From contig JAUJYN010000026.1 in NCBI GenBank assembly GCA_030737835.1, positions 1,661,969 to 1,725,968 of the forward strand: DNA of 64,000 nucleotides, given 5' to 3'. This stretch comes from Acorus gramineus (Eukaryota; Streptophyta; Magnoliopsida; Acorales; Acoraceae). The position numbers and the translations under genes were made by a program. The first letter of the stretch is position 1, and every line of letters begins with the position of its first letter. The notes beneath the pieces were generated by a model. That model worked only from the letters and a program-made list of their open reading frames with translations. It had not been told where the DNA came from and searched no databases. Shown here in pieces: positions 1 to 11,874 of this stretch.

Positions 1-3000
1 ATACTCGAGTGGTAGCTGTTGTTGTAGGCAAACTCCACCAACGGAAGATGCCTCTCCCAACTGCCCCCAAAGTCGAGAACGCAAGCTCGCAGCATGTCCT
101 CCAGGGTCTGAATCGTCCTCTCCGACTGGCCGTCCGTCTGCGGATGAAACGCTGTACTGAAGTGGAGGTTCGTACCAAGGGCGTGCTGAAGGCTACGCCA
201 GAACCTCGAAGTAAATCTCGCGTCTCTATCAGAAATGATGCTGACGGGAGTGCCATGGAGACGAACAATCTCGGAGACAAACAACTGCGCCAGGGTGTCC
301 AGAGAATCGGTGAGTCGAATGGGGAGGAAATGAGCGGACTTAGTCAGTCGGTCGACGATTACCCAGATGGCATCGCGACCCGAACGTGACCTCGGCAAGC
401 CCGAAACGAAGTCCATGGTGATCTGCTCCCACTTCCACTGAGGAATCTCAATGGACTGCAGCTTCCCCGCAGGACGTTGATGTTCTGACTTCACCTGCTG
501 GCATACCAAGCAACGTTTAACGAAACGGCCAATATCTCCTTCATCCCGCACCACCAGTAGCCACGACGAAGGCCCCTGTACATCTTCGTGCCACCAGGAT
601 GCACTGTGTACCTCGAACGATGGGCCTCGTCCAAGATCTTCTGCTTCAGCTCTGCGTCGTCAGGAATGCATACTCGACCTCTGAACCGCAGGATTCCGTC
701 CTCGCGAATCTGGTAGTCCGGACGCTCGCCCCGGGCGACGCCTTCAGAGAGGACTAGAAAGTGAGGATCCTGCCCCTGAGCCGTGCGGATCTCGTCGAGA
801 AGAACGGGCTGCACCACTAGCCTGGCCAAAAAGCCACCCGCAGGTGTCTCTCGAACGCTGATCCAGCAAGCGGCCTCCTCCAGAAGCCTCCAACGACGTA
901 CAGCCAAGTGGGCGGCCATGCCCAAGGGCTGCCTGCTGAGAGCATCGGCCACGACATTCGCCTTACCCGGATGGTAAGCGATGTCACAATCATAGTCCTT
1001 CAGGAACTCGACCCAACGTCTCTGACGCATGTTGAGCTCCGGCTGGGACTGCAAGTAAGTCAAGCTCTTGTGATCAGTGAAGAGCTCGAACTCCTCGCCA
1101 TAGAGGTAGTGCCTCCACATCTTCAGCGCAAAGATGATCGCTGCTAACTCTAAGTCGTGGGTGGGGTAATTCTGCTCATGGGGCTTCAACTGACGCGACG
1201 CGTAAGCCACAACCTTACCGTACTGCATCAGGACGCAACCCACACCCAGCCGCGATGCATCGGAGTAGACTGCGAATCCACCACTCCCAGACGGAATGGT
1301 AAGAACTGGCGCTGAGGTGAGCCTTCGCTTCAACTCCAGGAAGCTCTCCTCGCAAGCTGGGGACCACTCGAACCGGACATCCTTCCGAGTGAGGCGGGTC
1401 AGAGGAACAGCTATCTTCGAGAAACCCTCGACAAACCTCCGATAATAACCCGCTAAACCCAGGAAGCTCCGAATCTCTGTGGGGTTCGACGGTCGACGCC
1501 AATTCGACACGGCGAGCGTCTTGTCCGGGTCCACAGATATGCCCTCGCCGGAAATCACGTGGCCTAGAAAGGCCATACGCTCCAACCAAAACTCGCACTT
1601 ACTGAACTTGGCGAACAACTGATGTCGGGCCAAAGTCTCCAAGACAGTGCGGAGATGGTCAGCGTGCTCCTCAAGACTCCTCGAGTACACCAGAATATCA
1701 TCGATGAAGACTACTACGAAGGAGTCGAGGAAGGGCCGAAACACCCGGTTCATCAGATCCATGAAGGCTGCCGGCGCATTCGTCAACCCAAACGGCAGTA
1801 CTCGGACTCGTAGTGCCCATAACGGGTACAAAAGGCCGTCTTCGAATATCTGACTCCCGGATCTTCAGCTGATAGTAGCCCGAACGGAGATCGATCTTAG
1901 AAAAGACACGCGCTCCCTGGAGCTGGTCAAACAGATCGTCAATCCGTGGCAAGGGGTACTTGTTCTTCACGGTCCGCTTGTTCAGCTGCCTGTAATCAAT
2001 ACAAAGCCGCAGCGAACCGTCCTTCTTCCGCACGAACAAAACAGGGGCTCCCCACGGAGAAACACTCGGACGTGCGAAGCCCTTCTCGAGCAACTCCTCC
2101 AACTGCTCCTTGAGCACCTTCAGCTCTGCTGGGGCCATCCGGTACGGAGCTCTCAAAATCGGCTCGGTCCCCGGAATTAGATTAATCTCAAACTCGATCG
2201 CGCGATCCGGCGGTAATCCCGGAAGATCATCGGGGAAAACCTCTGGATATTCCACCACGATCGGAGTCTGACTGATATCTGCCCGCAGTGGTGCGTCCTC
2301 CTCAGCAATATACGCCAGAAAGCCCTCACATCCTCCCTGAAGGAGTCTCCACGCCTGGATAGATGACACGAACCCCAAAGGGGCTATGTCACGATCGCCC
2401 ACGAACTGGAAAGACCTCCGACCCGGAAGGTGGAAAGACACCGACTTCGCAAAACAGTCGATGCTGGCGTGACTAGCTGAGAGCCAATCCATTCCCAGGA
2501 TGGCATCGAAGTCCGTCATGGCGAGCTCTACCAACTCCACTGGAAACTCATGCTCCGCAATCACCACGGTACACCCTCGGTAAACAGAACGAGGAGAATA
2601 CGGTCTTCGACGGGCAATGATATCTCCAGCATAACATCAAGAGGGGCGGACGCCACGCCCATCCGTCTCGCAAAAATGGGAGACACGAACGAGTGCGTGG
2701 CTCCGGAATCAAATAACACATATGCAGGGAGCTGGGAGATCAAAACAATACCTCGGACCACGCTACCCGAAGCCTGCGCCTCCTCGGCTGAAAGTGCTGC
2801 AACTCGGCCCTGAACAAACTGCGGCTGAGGAGCAGGGGCACGCCTCGCAGGCTGCACTGGCTGCCTCCTCTGGTCAACTCGGCCACCCTGTGGCTGCTGC
2901 TGCTGCGCTGGGCTGCTGCTGCTGGCGGCGGCTGCTGCTGTAGCTGCTGCTGCGGAGGCAGCACACGGGGTCGGCCAGCATCAGGGCAATTATATAAAAT

Positions 3001-4137
3001 ATGCCCGAAGCGCTGACAATAGAAACAGCGCCGCTTCTCCGATTGCCTGGCCTGGACTGGTACTGCTGCAATGGGTGCTGGACCTCGCGCTGGCACCACA
3101 TCGACTGGAGTAGCGGCGGCCGCTGACTGATCAAAGCGGGGCCGCTTCTTCTTACGATGTACCTGGTCCTGGCTCCTGGGGGGTCTCTGGTCTGCAGAAG
3201 GGGTTGGAACCCCCAAAGGGACCCCAAGGTCTCGCTCGACTGTCTTCGCCCGAGACACCAAGTCTGAGTACCTCGTGAACGCCTGCGAGGTAACATGCAC
3301 CCGGATGGTGCTAATGAGGCCCATCTCAGAATGACGGCATCGCGTCTCCTCATCCATCACCAAGGCGGGGGCGAACCTGGAAAGCCTCGTGAAGCGTGTG
3401 GAGTAGTCAGCGACTGACATGGAGCCCTGCGTCAGCTGCTCGAACTCTCGCATCACGATCTGGCGTGTCGAAAACGGGAAATACTCCTCCAGGAAATACC
3501 TCCGGAACCCGCCCATAGAAGTCGCTCCACTCCCTCGAGGATGTCCACCGATCGGGTAGCCCACCAGTCGGCGGCGCTACCCTTCAGCATGAAGGTGGCC
3601 AGGGAGACACGCTGGGGGTTGGTGCAGTGCATGGTCGAGAAGATCTTGTCTACCTCCATCAACCAACGCTCAGGGGCAAGGGGGTCCGCCGTCTGGCCAT
3701 GGAACTCGGGAGGGTGGAGCTTCAGAAAGGCAGTGAGGCCGCTCTGATGCACTCGTGCTGCAGCCTCTAGCTCCACCTCCCTCTCCAGGGGATCCTGAAC
3801 TCCCACCACTGGAATCACCACGGGAACAGGGGGTACGTCGGGCACCACCGGTGGATCTGCCACCAAGGGGACCTGTGGAACTGCCTCGCGGGCCGCCCGC
3901 AGCTCCTGGATCTCTCGTGCCTGCTCAGCTAACGCCCTAGTCTGGGCCTCCAGTGCCCTAGTCTGAGTCTCCACCAGATCTGCGATACGAGCGTAAGCAC
4001 GCTCCCATGCAGGAGGCTCCTGCGCCGGTCCTGGCCCCATAGCCGAGGACTCTCCAGTAGCATCCTCGCCTCTGGTAGGTCCGGGAACCTCCAAAGGCCG
4101 AGAGGGACCACGACCACGCATTCCTCTGCGGAGGCAT
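1..4137 (-). pseudogene. gag-pol: A1 gag-pol polyprotein (partial, frameshifted)
   Basis: This is a Ty3/gypsy polyprotein of the Tekay/Del chromovirus type, read right to left. Gag covers about 4137-2880: a basic start (MPPRR-like), a capsid part with ERWLMEVDKIFSTMHC and LKGSAADWW, and a CX2CX4HX4C knuckle (CFYCQRFGHILYNC) near 2990-3032. A Gln-rich linker follows, then protease (LFDSGATHSF, near 2710). RT carries FIDDILVYS near 1690-1715. RNase H carries FAVYSDAS near 1255-1275. The integrase HHCC zinc region and the first part of its DDE core ([21 protein letters not shown]) reach base 1; the rest of integrase and the chromodomain are outside. Frame breaks lie near 520, 1835, 2583, about 2900, 3520 and 4130, most of them one- or two-base losses in short runs compared with A2. 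As read, it cannot encode a complete polyprotein. Confidence 0.9.
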
Positions 4138-4234
4138 ATCAACAACCTAAGAAAACCAGACACTAGGATCAGAATACTCATATAGAAATCCTAGGACTCA
4201 TCTCTAAGCAAAACAATTGGCTTGACAGGACCAG

Positions 4235-4246
4235 GCTCTGATACCA
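4235..4246 (-). other. A1 primer binding site (initiator tRNA-Met)
   Basis: The minus strand reads TGGTATCAGAGC, the usual plant-retrotransposon match to the 3' end of initiator tRNA-Met. It lies five bases inside the LTR edge, where minus-strand DNA synthesis would be primed. Confidence 0.92.
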
Positions 4247-5446
4247 ACTTTTGTCACGCCCCAGGGCGGCCGTCCCCGAAGTGTGGCAAGTATATATAAT
4301 ATCAGCAGTCTATACAGGAGATCAATAACATACTCTAAACAACATCAAAAATGACAACACAGACAATGAGGTAGCCGACATAATATATACAAATAGCGGA
4401 AGCTCAAACGACTGAGTCTGTAATTCAAAGACATATTACAGACCCGATACATAATCAACTGTCCTGTGAGAGCCAATATATATACAATGACATCCAAATA
4501 CAAGTATGTGCCCAAGCACGGATAACAATACATACAATAAAAAGGGGATGCTGATGGCCTCTCACTCGCAGAACGTGACGCTGCTCCGCTACTGCTGTGT
4601 GCCTCGGGAGCTCCTCCTTCAGATCCGACTCAGAAATAACTGGAAGAAAAAATGCGAGGGGTGAGCCACACGCTCAGTGAATAGCACAACCCATGCATCA
4701 CAATTCATATTAACCTTATATAATTTATAGCCCCTAACACGGGAGCAACTACACATTCTAGTGGGTCGTTTCATCGCCAACCCACCTCCCCCCCTCACCC
4801 TCACCCTTTACTGGGGGTGACATGGGCCTCTTGGGGCATACTAGACCGCTCTCCACCCCTGGTCCACCCGGTAGCCTCTCCCACCCTCGTAGCCTCCACC
4901 TAGTCCACTCCCACTATCAGTACTGTCCGACACATCGGAGGTACCTACGGACGGGAGCCCTCTGTCAGGTCAGCCAACGCCAGGGAGTTCCTACATCGGA
5001 TCCAACCAAAAGGAGAAGACAGCCTACTCACACGGATACGATCCTCTTGGATCCGTTGACACCGATTGTAACTCTACTAATGTCATGAATTCTCAAGAAT
5101 TCCCCCAGGGCGCATAACTAAGATGCGGGGAACATATATTGTAACAACAAGGTTATAATATACTCTAAGGCATGCTTATAACTATATGCTCTCATTTTGA
5201 TTTAATTAGATTAAACTAGATGGGAACATGCATAGTTCGGGGCATAGTGTCTAGGCATGCATAGGCCTCTATACATGATATATGGGTGCATATCCCTAGC
5301 ATACAAGTCTAAGGTGGCATGGATACAACATATTAATCATGCATGCATAGTTTACAAGTTAATACGCATTATGGTGCCCCAGGGGAGGGCAATGCACGCC
5401 TACGTGCATCGAACGCCTCCCTACTGGGTTGGATTGTCCCACTCAC

Positions 5447-5482
5447 CGAAGCCCGGGTCGTCGCCTGACCATCCGTCAAGAT
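5447..5482 (-). other. 36-nt splice-site-bounded block, A LTR copy
   Basis: On the sense strand this block is preceded by TGTCTTGCAG and followed by GTGAGTGGG. The same block, always 36 nt, recurs in the other LTRs (29268-29303, 44495-44530, 21508-21543, 50613-50648, 48005-48040, 17900-17935). It could be a mini-exon of an LTR leader. Splicing is inferred only from the sequence. Confidence 0.5.
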
Positions 5483-6518
5483 CTGCAAGACAGGCATTCA
5501 ATATGGTGAGTAAACTACACAAATACATAAGAAATTTACTAGAAATACCCAATACTCGGACAAGCATGCATACGGGCCCGCACGCACGCGAGCACGCGCC
5601 TACGCACGCGAGTCCGAGTGCCCCGACACCCTCCTGAACCCTCACGCAGCATACGCATGCCACCCACACGCGAGCACGCGCGTACGCCCGCGAGTCCGAG
5701 TGCCCGACACCCTCCCGAACCCTCGGGCAGCCATACGCATGGCCACCCGCACGCGCACACACGAATGCGCACACACGAATGCGCACGCACGCACGCACGC
5801 ACCTTGCGCCCGGGCGCACTGCCGCGCCCTGCCCGCGTGCCCAGACGCGCCCCTGCCCGCGTGCCCAGACACGCTGCCGCGCTCGCGTGCACCGCGCGTC
5901 CAGCCCTACACGTACCCGCGCGTACTACGCCCTTGCGCAGCACTCCGCGCGCACGCCTGCGCGACTGCACGTACGCGAGCGCACCCGCTAGCGTGCCCGT
6001 CTGCGCGCGCCAGACGGGCACGCCCATGCAAGCGCGCCAGACGCGTGGATGACTCTGCACGCGCGCCCAGACCCTTCAACCCCCTCCTCAGCCCTCCCAC
6101 ACCCCCCTAGCACCCATGCAAGCTTGCACACCCAAACACACACCCTAAACAAGCATCTAAACTAGCTAGGGGAAGGAAAACTTACCCAAAGAGAGGAAGA
6201 ACAAAGGGAGGAACTCGGGTGCCCTTCGCGCACCAAATGCCGCCACCAAGACCACCACCACCAGACCACTCGCAGCCCTCAAAATGGCTGAAAACAGGGG
6301 GGAAGGAAGCCATGAGAGGAGGTAGAGAAAGGGGAAACAAAACAAAAACCATACAAGGTAGATCACCCTTACCTATCTTTTTCCCTTCAATGGCTTTCTT
6401 TTCTTCTTCTCCTACTAGCTCTAATGGGGAAAAAAGAGAGGGGAGATGAGATTTGTGTGAGTGTGAGAGAAATGAAGAGGAGAGGAAAGAAGAAGGGGAA
6501 CGCCCACTTGGGCTCACA

Positions 6519-6540
6519 CACACACACACACACACACACT
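6519..6540. repeat. (CA)n microsatellite in A LTR
   Basis: A short CA-dinucleotide run sits at the same LTR position as runs near 14046-14071 and, as GT on the other strand, near 43637-43670. It varies in length between LTR copies. Confidence 0.85.
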
Positions 6541-6600
6541 TAGGGAAAATTAGGGTTTTTGGTGAGGTTTGACTTTGAGTCAACCCAACCACACAAACAA

Positions 6601-6690
6601 ACAAAAGATTTGACCAAGTCAATGGTCAAACTTGACTTGGTCAAAGTCTCTTTGACTTGGTCAAGTCCCCCTTGACATTCCCACTTGGTC
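6601..6690. promoter_or_regulatory. W-box-like TTGAC/GTCAA cluster in A LTR
   Basis: About 90 bp hold many copies of TTGAC and its complement, several as near-palindromes such as TTGACCAAGTCAA. TTGAC(C/T) is the core site of plant WRKY factors. Equivalent clusters lie at 14130-14225, 28010-28085, 35728-35800, 43500-43565, 52145-52280 and 58620-58740, always just upstream of the presumed transcribed leader. This fits a stress-responsive U3 enhancer; WRKY binding is inferred. Confidence 0.55.
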
Positions 6691-6940
6691 AACACCCGGA
6701 TACGATTCGTAACTGCCAAATTCTTAACGTTACCGGAATTCAATGAAATTTTTGTGAGTGGCTTGAAATGGCACCAGGACACATAATGTGCAGTTAGATT
6801 TTCAATCGGAGTTCTCAAGCTCATGATGATAGCTAAAATTCTAAAATTTTAGCGGTTCCGATCGAAAAAAGAAAAGTTGAAAAACTGCCAGAAATGCCCC
6901 AGAGGTGCCTGGAAGGCTAAAAGTGTACACATATATAACA

Positions 6941-6957
6941 TTCTTTCCCCCTTAGGA
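6941..6957 (-). other. A2 polypurine tract
   Basis: The minus strand reads a purine run (CCTAAGGGGGAAAGAA) directly next to the LTR start TGTTATATATG. This is the plus-strand primer site of an LTR retrotransposon and marks the 3' end of the A2 internal region. Confidence 0.85.
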
Positions 6958-6988
6958 AATTTTGTCCTCAAAATAAATACAAAAACAT

Positions 6989-9900
6989 CTAGGAAGGGAA
7001 AAGATGCGGATATGCGCAACGCATGGCGTCCTCGCGCTCCCAAGTGGCCTCGGCACCGGAACGGTGCTGCCATCGCACCTTGACCAGCTGGACGGTCTTG
7101 GTGCGGAGCCTCTTCTCGCGTCGGTCCAGGATCTCGATCGGCTGCTCCACGAATGACAAGTCCGGCTCGAAGACGAGCGGCTCGAACAGAATGACGTGAG
7201 CAAGATCGTGGACGTAACGCCTCAGCTGCGAGACATGGAAGACGTCATGGGCCTGAGCCAACTGTGGGGGCAGGGCTATGTGATAGGCCACCTCTCCAAC
7301 CTACTCGAGGATGAGAAACGGCCCAATGAAACACGGACTCAGCTTGCCCCGCACACCGAAACGGAAGATGCCCTTCATCGGGGACACCTTCAGGAAGACA
7401 TGGTCACCAACCTCGAAGGTGAGCTCACGGCGACGACGATCGGTGTAGCTCTTCTGACGGCTCTGAGCGACTCGGATACGCTCGCGAATCGTCTTGACCA
7501 TCTCTGAGGTCTGGTGGATGATCTCTGGTCCCTCCAACTGGCACTCTCCAACCTCGTCCCAACACAAGGGGGACCTGCAGCTGTGGCCGTAGAGCGCTTC
7601 GTATGGTGCCATCCGGATACTCGAGTGGTAGCTGTTGTTATAGGCAAACTCCACCAACGGAAGATGCCTCTCCCAACTGCCCCCAAAGTCGAGAACGCAA
7701 GCTCGCAGCATGTCCTCCAGGGTCTGAATCGTCCTCTCCGACTGGCCGTCCGTCTGCGGATGAAACGCTGTACTGAAGTGGAGGTTCGTACCAAGGGCGT
7801 GCTGAAGGCTACGCCAGAACCTCGAAGTAAATCGCGCGTCTCTATCAGAAATGATGCTGACGGGAGTGCCATGGAGACGAACAATCTCAGAGACAAACAA
7901 CTGCGCCAGGGTGTCCAGAGAATCGGTGAGTCGGATGGGGAGGAAATGAGCGGACTTAGTCAGTCGGTCGACGATTACCCAGATGGCATCGCGACCCGAA
8001 CGTGACCTCGGCAAGCCCGAAACGAAGTCCATGGTGATTTGCTCCCACTTCCACTGAGGAATCTCAATGGACTGCAGCTCCCCGCAGGACGCTGATGTTC
8101 CGACTTCACCTGCTGGCATACCAAGCAACGGGCAACGAAACGGCCAATATCCGCCTTCATCCCGCGCCACCAGTAGCCACGACGAAGGCCCCTGTACATC
8201 TTCGTGCCACCAGGATGCACTGTGTACCTCGAACGATGGGCCTCGTCCAAGATCTTCTGCTTCAGCTCTGCGTCGTCAGGAATGCATACTCGACCTCTGA
8301 ACCGCAGGATCCTGTCCTCGCGAATCTGGTAGTCCGGACGCTCGCCCCGGGCGACGCCTTCAGAGAGGACTAGAAAGTGAGGATCCTGCCCCTGAGCCGT
8401 GCGGATCTCGTCGAGAAGAACGGGCTGCACCACTAGCCTGGCCAAAAAGCCACCCGCAGGTGTCTCTCGAACGCTGATCCAGCAAGCGGCCTCCTCCAGA
8501 AGCCTCCAACGACGTACAGCCAAGTGGGCGGCCATGCCCAAGGGCTGCCTGCTGAGAGCATCGGCCACGACATTCGCCTTACCCGGATGGTAAGCGATGT
8601 CACAATCATAGTCCTTCAGGAACTCGACCCAACGTCTCTGACGCATGTTGAGCTCCGGCTGGGACTGCAAGTAAGTCAAGCTCTTGTGATCAGTGAAGAG
8701 CTCGAACTCCTCGCCATAGAGGTAGTGCCTCCACATCTTCAGCGCAAAGATGATCGCTGCTAACTCTAAGTCGTGGGTGGGGTAATTCTGCTCATGGGGC
8801 TTCAACTGACGCGACGCGTAAGCCACAACCTTACCGTACTGCATCAGGACGCAACCCACACCCAGCCGCGATGCATCGGAGTAGACTGCGAATCCACCAC
8901 TCCCAGACGGAATGGTAAGAACTGGCGCTGAGGTGAGCCTTCGCTTCAACTCCAGGAAGCTCTCCTCGCAAGCTGGGGACCACTCGAACCGGACATCCTT
9001 CCGAGTGAGGCGGGTCAGAGGAACAGCTATCTTCGAGAAACCCTCGACAAACCTCCGATAATAACCCGCTAAACCCAGGAAGCTCCGAATCTCTGTGGGG
9101 TTCGACGGTCGACGCCAATTCGACACGGCGAGCGTCTTGTCCGGGTCCACAGATATGCCCTCGCCGGAAATCACGTGGCCTAGAAAGGCCATACGCTCCA
9201 ACCAAAACTCGCACTTACTGAACTTGGCGAACAACTGATGTCGGGCCAAAGTCTCCAAGACAGTGCGGAGATGGTCAGCGTGCTCCTCAAGACTCCTCGA
9301 GTACACCAGAATATCATCGATGAAGACTACTACGAAGGAGTCGAGGAAGGGCCGAAACACCCTCAGATCCATGAAGGCTGTCGGCCATTCGTCAACCCAA
9401 ACGGCAGTACTCTAAACTCGTAGTGCCCATAACGGGTACGAAAGGCCGTCTTCGGAATATCTGACTCCCGGATCTTCAGCTGATAGTAGCCCGAACGGAG
9501 ATCGATCTTAGAAAAGACACGCGCTCCCTGGAGCTGGTCAAACAGATCGTCAATCCGTGGCAAGGGGTACTTGTTCTTCACGGTCCGCTTGTTCAGCTGC
9601 CTGTAATCAATACAAAGCCGCAGCGAACCGTCCTTCTTCCGCACAAACAAAACAGGGGCTCCCCACGGAGAAACACTCGGACGTGCGAAGCCCTTCTTGA
9701 GCAACTCCTCCAACTGCTCCTTGAGCACCTTCAGCTCTGCTGGGGCCATCCGGTACGGAGCTCTCGAAATCGGCTCGGTCCCCGAATTAGATTAATCTCA
9801 AACTCGATCGCGCGATCCGGCGGTAATCCCGGAAGATCATCGGGGAAAACCTCTGGATATTCCGCCACGATCGGAGTCTGACTGATATCTGCCCGCAGTG

Positions 9901-11761
9901 GTGCGTCCTCCTCAGCAATATACGCCAGAAAGCCCTCACATCCTCCCTGAAGGAGTCTCCACGCCTGGATAGATGACACGAACCCCAAAGGGGCTATGTC
10001 ACGATCGCCCACGAACTGGAAAGACCTCCGACCCGGAAGGTGGAAAGACACCGACTTCGCAAAACAGTCGATGCTGGCGTGACTAGCTGAGAGCCAATCC
10101 ATTCCCAGGATGGCATCGAAGTCCGTCATGGCGAGCTCTACCAACTCCACTGGAAACTCATGCTCCGCAATCACCACGGTACACCCTCGGTAAACAGAAC
10201 GGAGGAGAATACGGTCTCCGACGGGCAATGATATCTCCAGCATAACATCAAGAGGGGCGGACGCCACGCCCATCCGTCTCGCAAAAAGGGAGACACGAAC
10301 GAGTGCGTGGCTCCGGAATCAAATAACACATATGCAGGGAGCTGGGAGATCAAAACAATACCTCGGACCACGCTACCCGAAGCCTGCGCCTCCTCGGCTG
10401 AAAGTGCTGCAACTCGGCCCTGAACAAACTGCGGCTGAGGAGCAGGGGCACGCCTCGCAGGCTGCACTGGCTGCCTCCTCTGGTCAACTCGGCCACCCTG
10501 TGGCTGCTGCTGCTGACGCTGTGGCTGCTGCTGCTGGCGTGGCTGCTGCTGGTGCTGCTGTAGCTGCTGCTGCTGCGGGGGCAGCACACGGGGTCGGCCA
10601 GCATCAGGGCAATTATATAAAATATGCCCGACGCGCTGACAATGGAAACAGCGCCGCTTCTCTGGTTGCCTGGCCTGGACTGGTACTGCCGCAATGGGTG
10701 CTGGACCTCGCGCTGGCACCACATCGACTGGAGTAGCGGCGGCCGCTGACTGATCAAAGCGGGGCCGCTTCTTCTTGCGATGTCCTGGTCCTGGCTCCTG
10801 GGGGGTCTCTGGTCTGCAGAAGGGGTTGGAACCCCCAAAGGGACCCCAAGGTCTCGCTCGACTGTCTTCGCCCGAGACACCAAGTCCGAGTACCTCGTGA
10901 ACGCCTGAGAAGTGACATGCACCCGGATGGTGCTAATGAGACCCATCTCAAAACGACGGCATCGCGTCTCCTCATCCATCACCAAGGCGGGGGCGAACCT
11001 GGAAAGCCTCGTGAAGCGTGTGGAGTAGTCAGCGACTGACATGGAGCCCTGCGTCAGCTGCTCGAACTCTCGCATCACGATCTGGCGTGTCAAAAACAGG
11101 AAGTACTCCTCCAGGAAGTATCTCCGGAACCCAGCCCATAGTAGTCGCTCCACTCCCTCGGGGATGTCCACCGATCGGGTAGCCCACCAGTCGGCGGCGC
11201 TACCCTTCAACATGAAGGTGGCCAGGGAGACACGCTGGCGGTCGGTGCAGTGCATGGTCGAGAAGATCTTGTCCACCTCCATCAACCAACGCTCAGGGGC
11301 AAGGGGATCCGCCGTCTGGCCATGGAACTCGGGAGGGTGGAGCTTCAGAAAGGCAGTGAGGCCGCTCTGATGCACTCGTGCTGCAGCCTCTAGCTCCACC
11401 TCCCTCTCCAGGGGATCCTGAACTCCCACCACTGGAATCACCACGGGGACAGGGGGTACGTCGGGCACCACCGGTGGATCTGCCACCAAGGGGACCTGTG
11501 GAACTGCCTCGCGGGCCGCCCGCAGCTCCTGGATCTCTCGTGCCTGCTCAGCTAACGCCCTAGTCTGGGCCTCCAGTGCCTAGTCTGAGTCTCCACCAGA
11601 TCTGCGATACGAGCGTAAGCACGCTCCCATGCAGGAGGCTCCTGCGCCGGTCCTGGCCCCATAGCCGAGGACTCTCCAGTAGCATCCTCGCCTCTGGTAG
11701 GTCCGGGAACCTCCAAAGGCCGAGAGGGACCACGTCCACGCATTCCTCTGCGAGGAGGCAT
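6989..11761 (-). pseudogene. gag-pol: A2 gag-pol polyprotein (all domains, frameshifted)
   Basis: This Tekay/Del-type chromovirus polyprotein starts at an ATG at 11761 (MPPRRGMRGRG) and ends at a TAG at 6989-6991. Order: gag capsid (ERWLMEVDKIFSTMHCTDR; FLEEYF; YSTRFTRLSRFAP), zinc knuckle CFHCQRVGHILYNC, a Gln-rich stretch, protease LFDSGATHSF, RT ([28 protein letters not shown]), RNase H ([17 protein letters not shown]), integrase (HHCC zinc region; [41 protein letters not shown]) and a C-terminal chromodomain-like tail (PIEILDRREKRLR; QLVKVRWQHR; ATWE) near 7000-7150. Frame breaks lie near 11575 (CCC to CC compared with A1), 10780, 10285, 9785, 9365-9415, 8080 and 7295. Most are single-base run-length changes, so decay and consensus error are both possible. 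Confidence 0.92.
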
Positions 11762-11857
11762 ATCAGCAACCTAAGAAAACAGACACTAGGATCAGAATAC
11801 TCATATAGAAATCCTAGGACTCATCTCTAAGAAAACAATTGGCTCTGACAGGACCAG

Positions 11858-11869
11858 GCTCTGATACCA
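11858..11869 (-). other. A2 primer binding site (initiator tRNA-Met)
   Basis: The minus strand reads TGGTATCAGAGC five bases inside the LTR edge, identical in position and sequence to the A1 site. Confidence 0.92.
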
Positions 11870-11874
11870 ACTTT

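Larger units (their letters stand above)
4252..6940 (-). repeat. Shared LTR (5' of A1, 3' of A2), 2689 bp
   Basis: On the sense (minus) strand it starts TGTTATATATG and ends GGGCGTGACA. It is bounded by the A1 primer site on one side and the A2 polypurine tract on the other. In sense order it holds a start block shared with all LTRs here, a cluster of TTGAC/GTCAA motifs (about 6605-6690), a CA microsatellite (about 6519-6540), a polypyrimidine/leader zone with splice-like donors, a very CpG-rich stretch (about 5560-6070), the 36-nt block (5447-5482), the G-rich run with hairpin (about 4761-4815), the second hairpin, and the terminal CGGCCGCCC motif. There are no direct repeats at its edges, as expected for an LTR shared inside a tandem. 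Confidence 0.9.

Noticed and set aside
7514..8005. Plus-strand frames opposite A2 pol (and 9-389 opposite A1; 31518-32117 and 34401-34781 opposite C)
   Set aside because: They are antisense shadows of integrase or gag codons, with no recognisable domain of their own.
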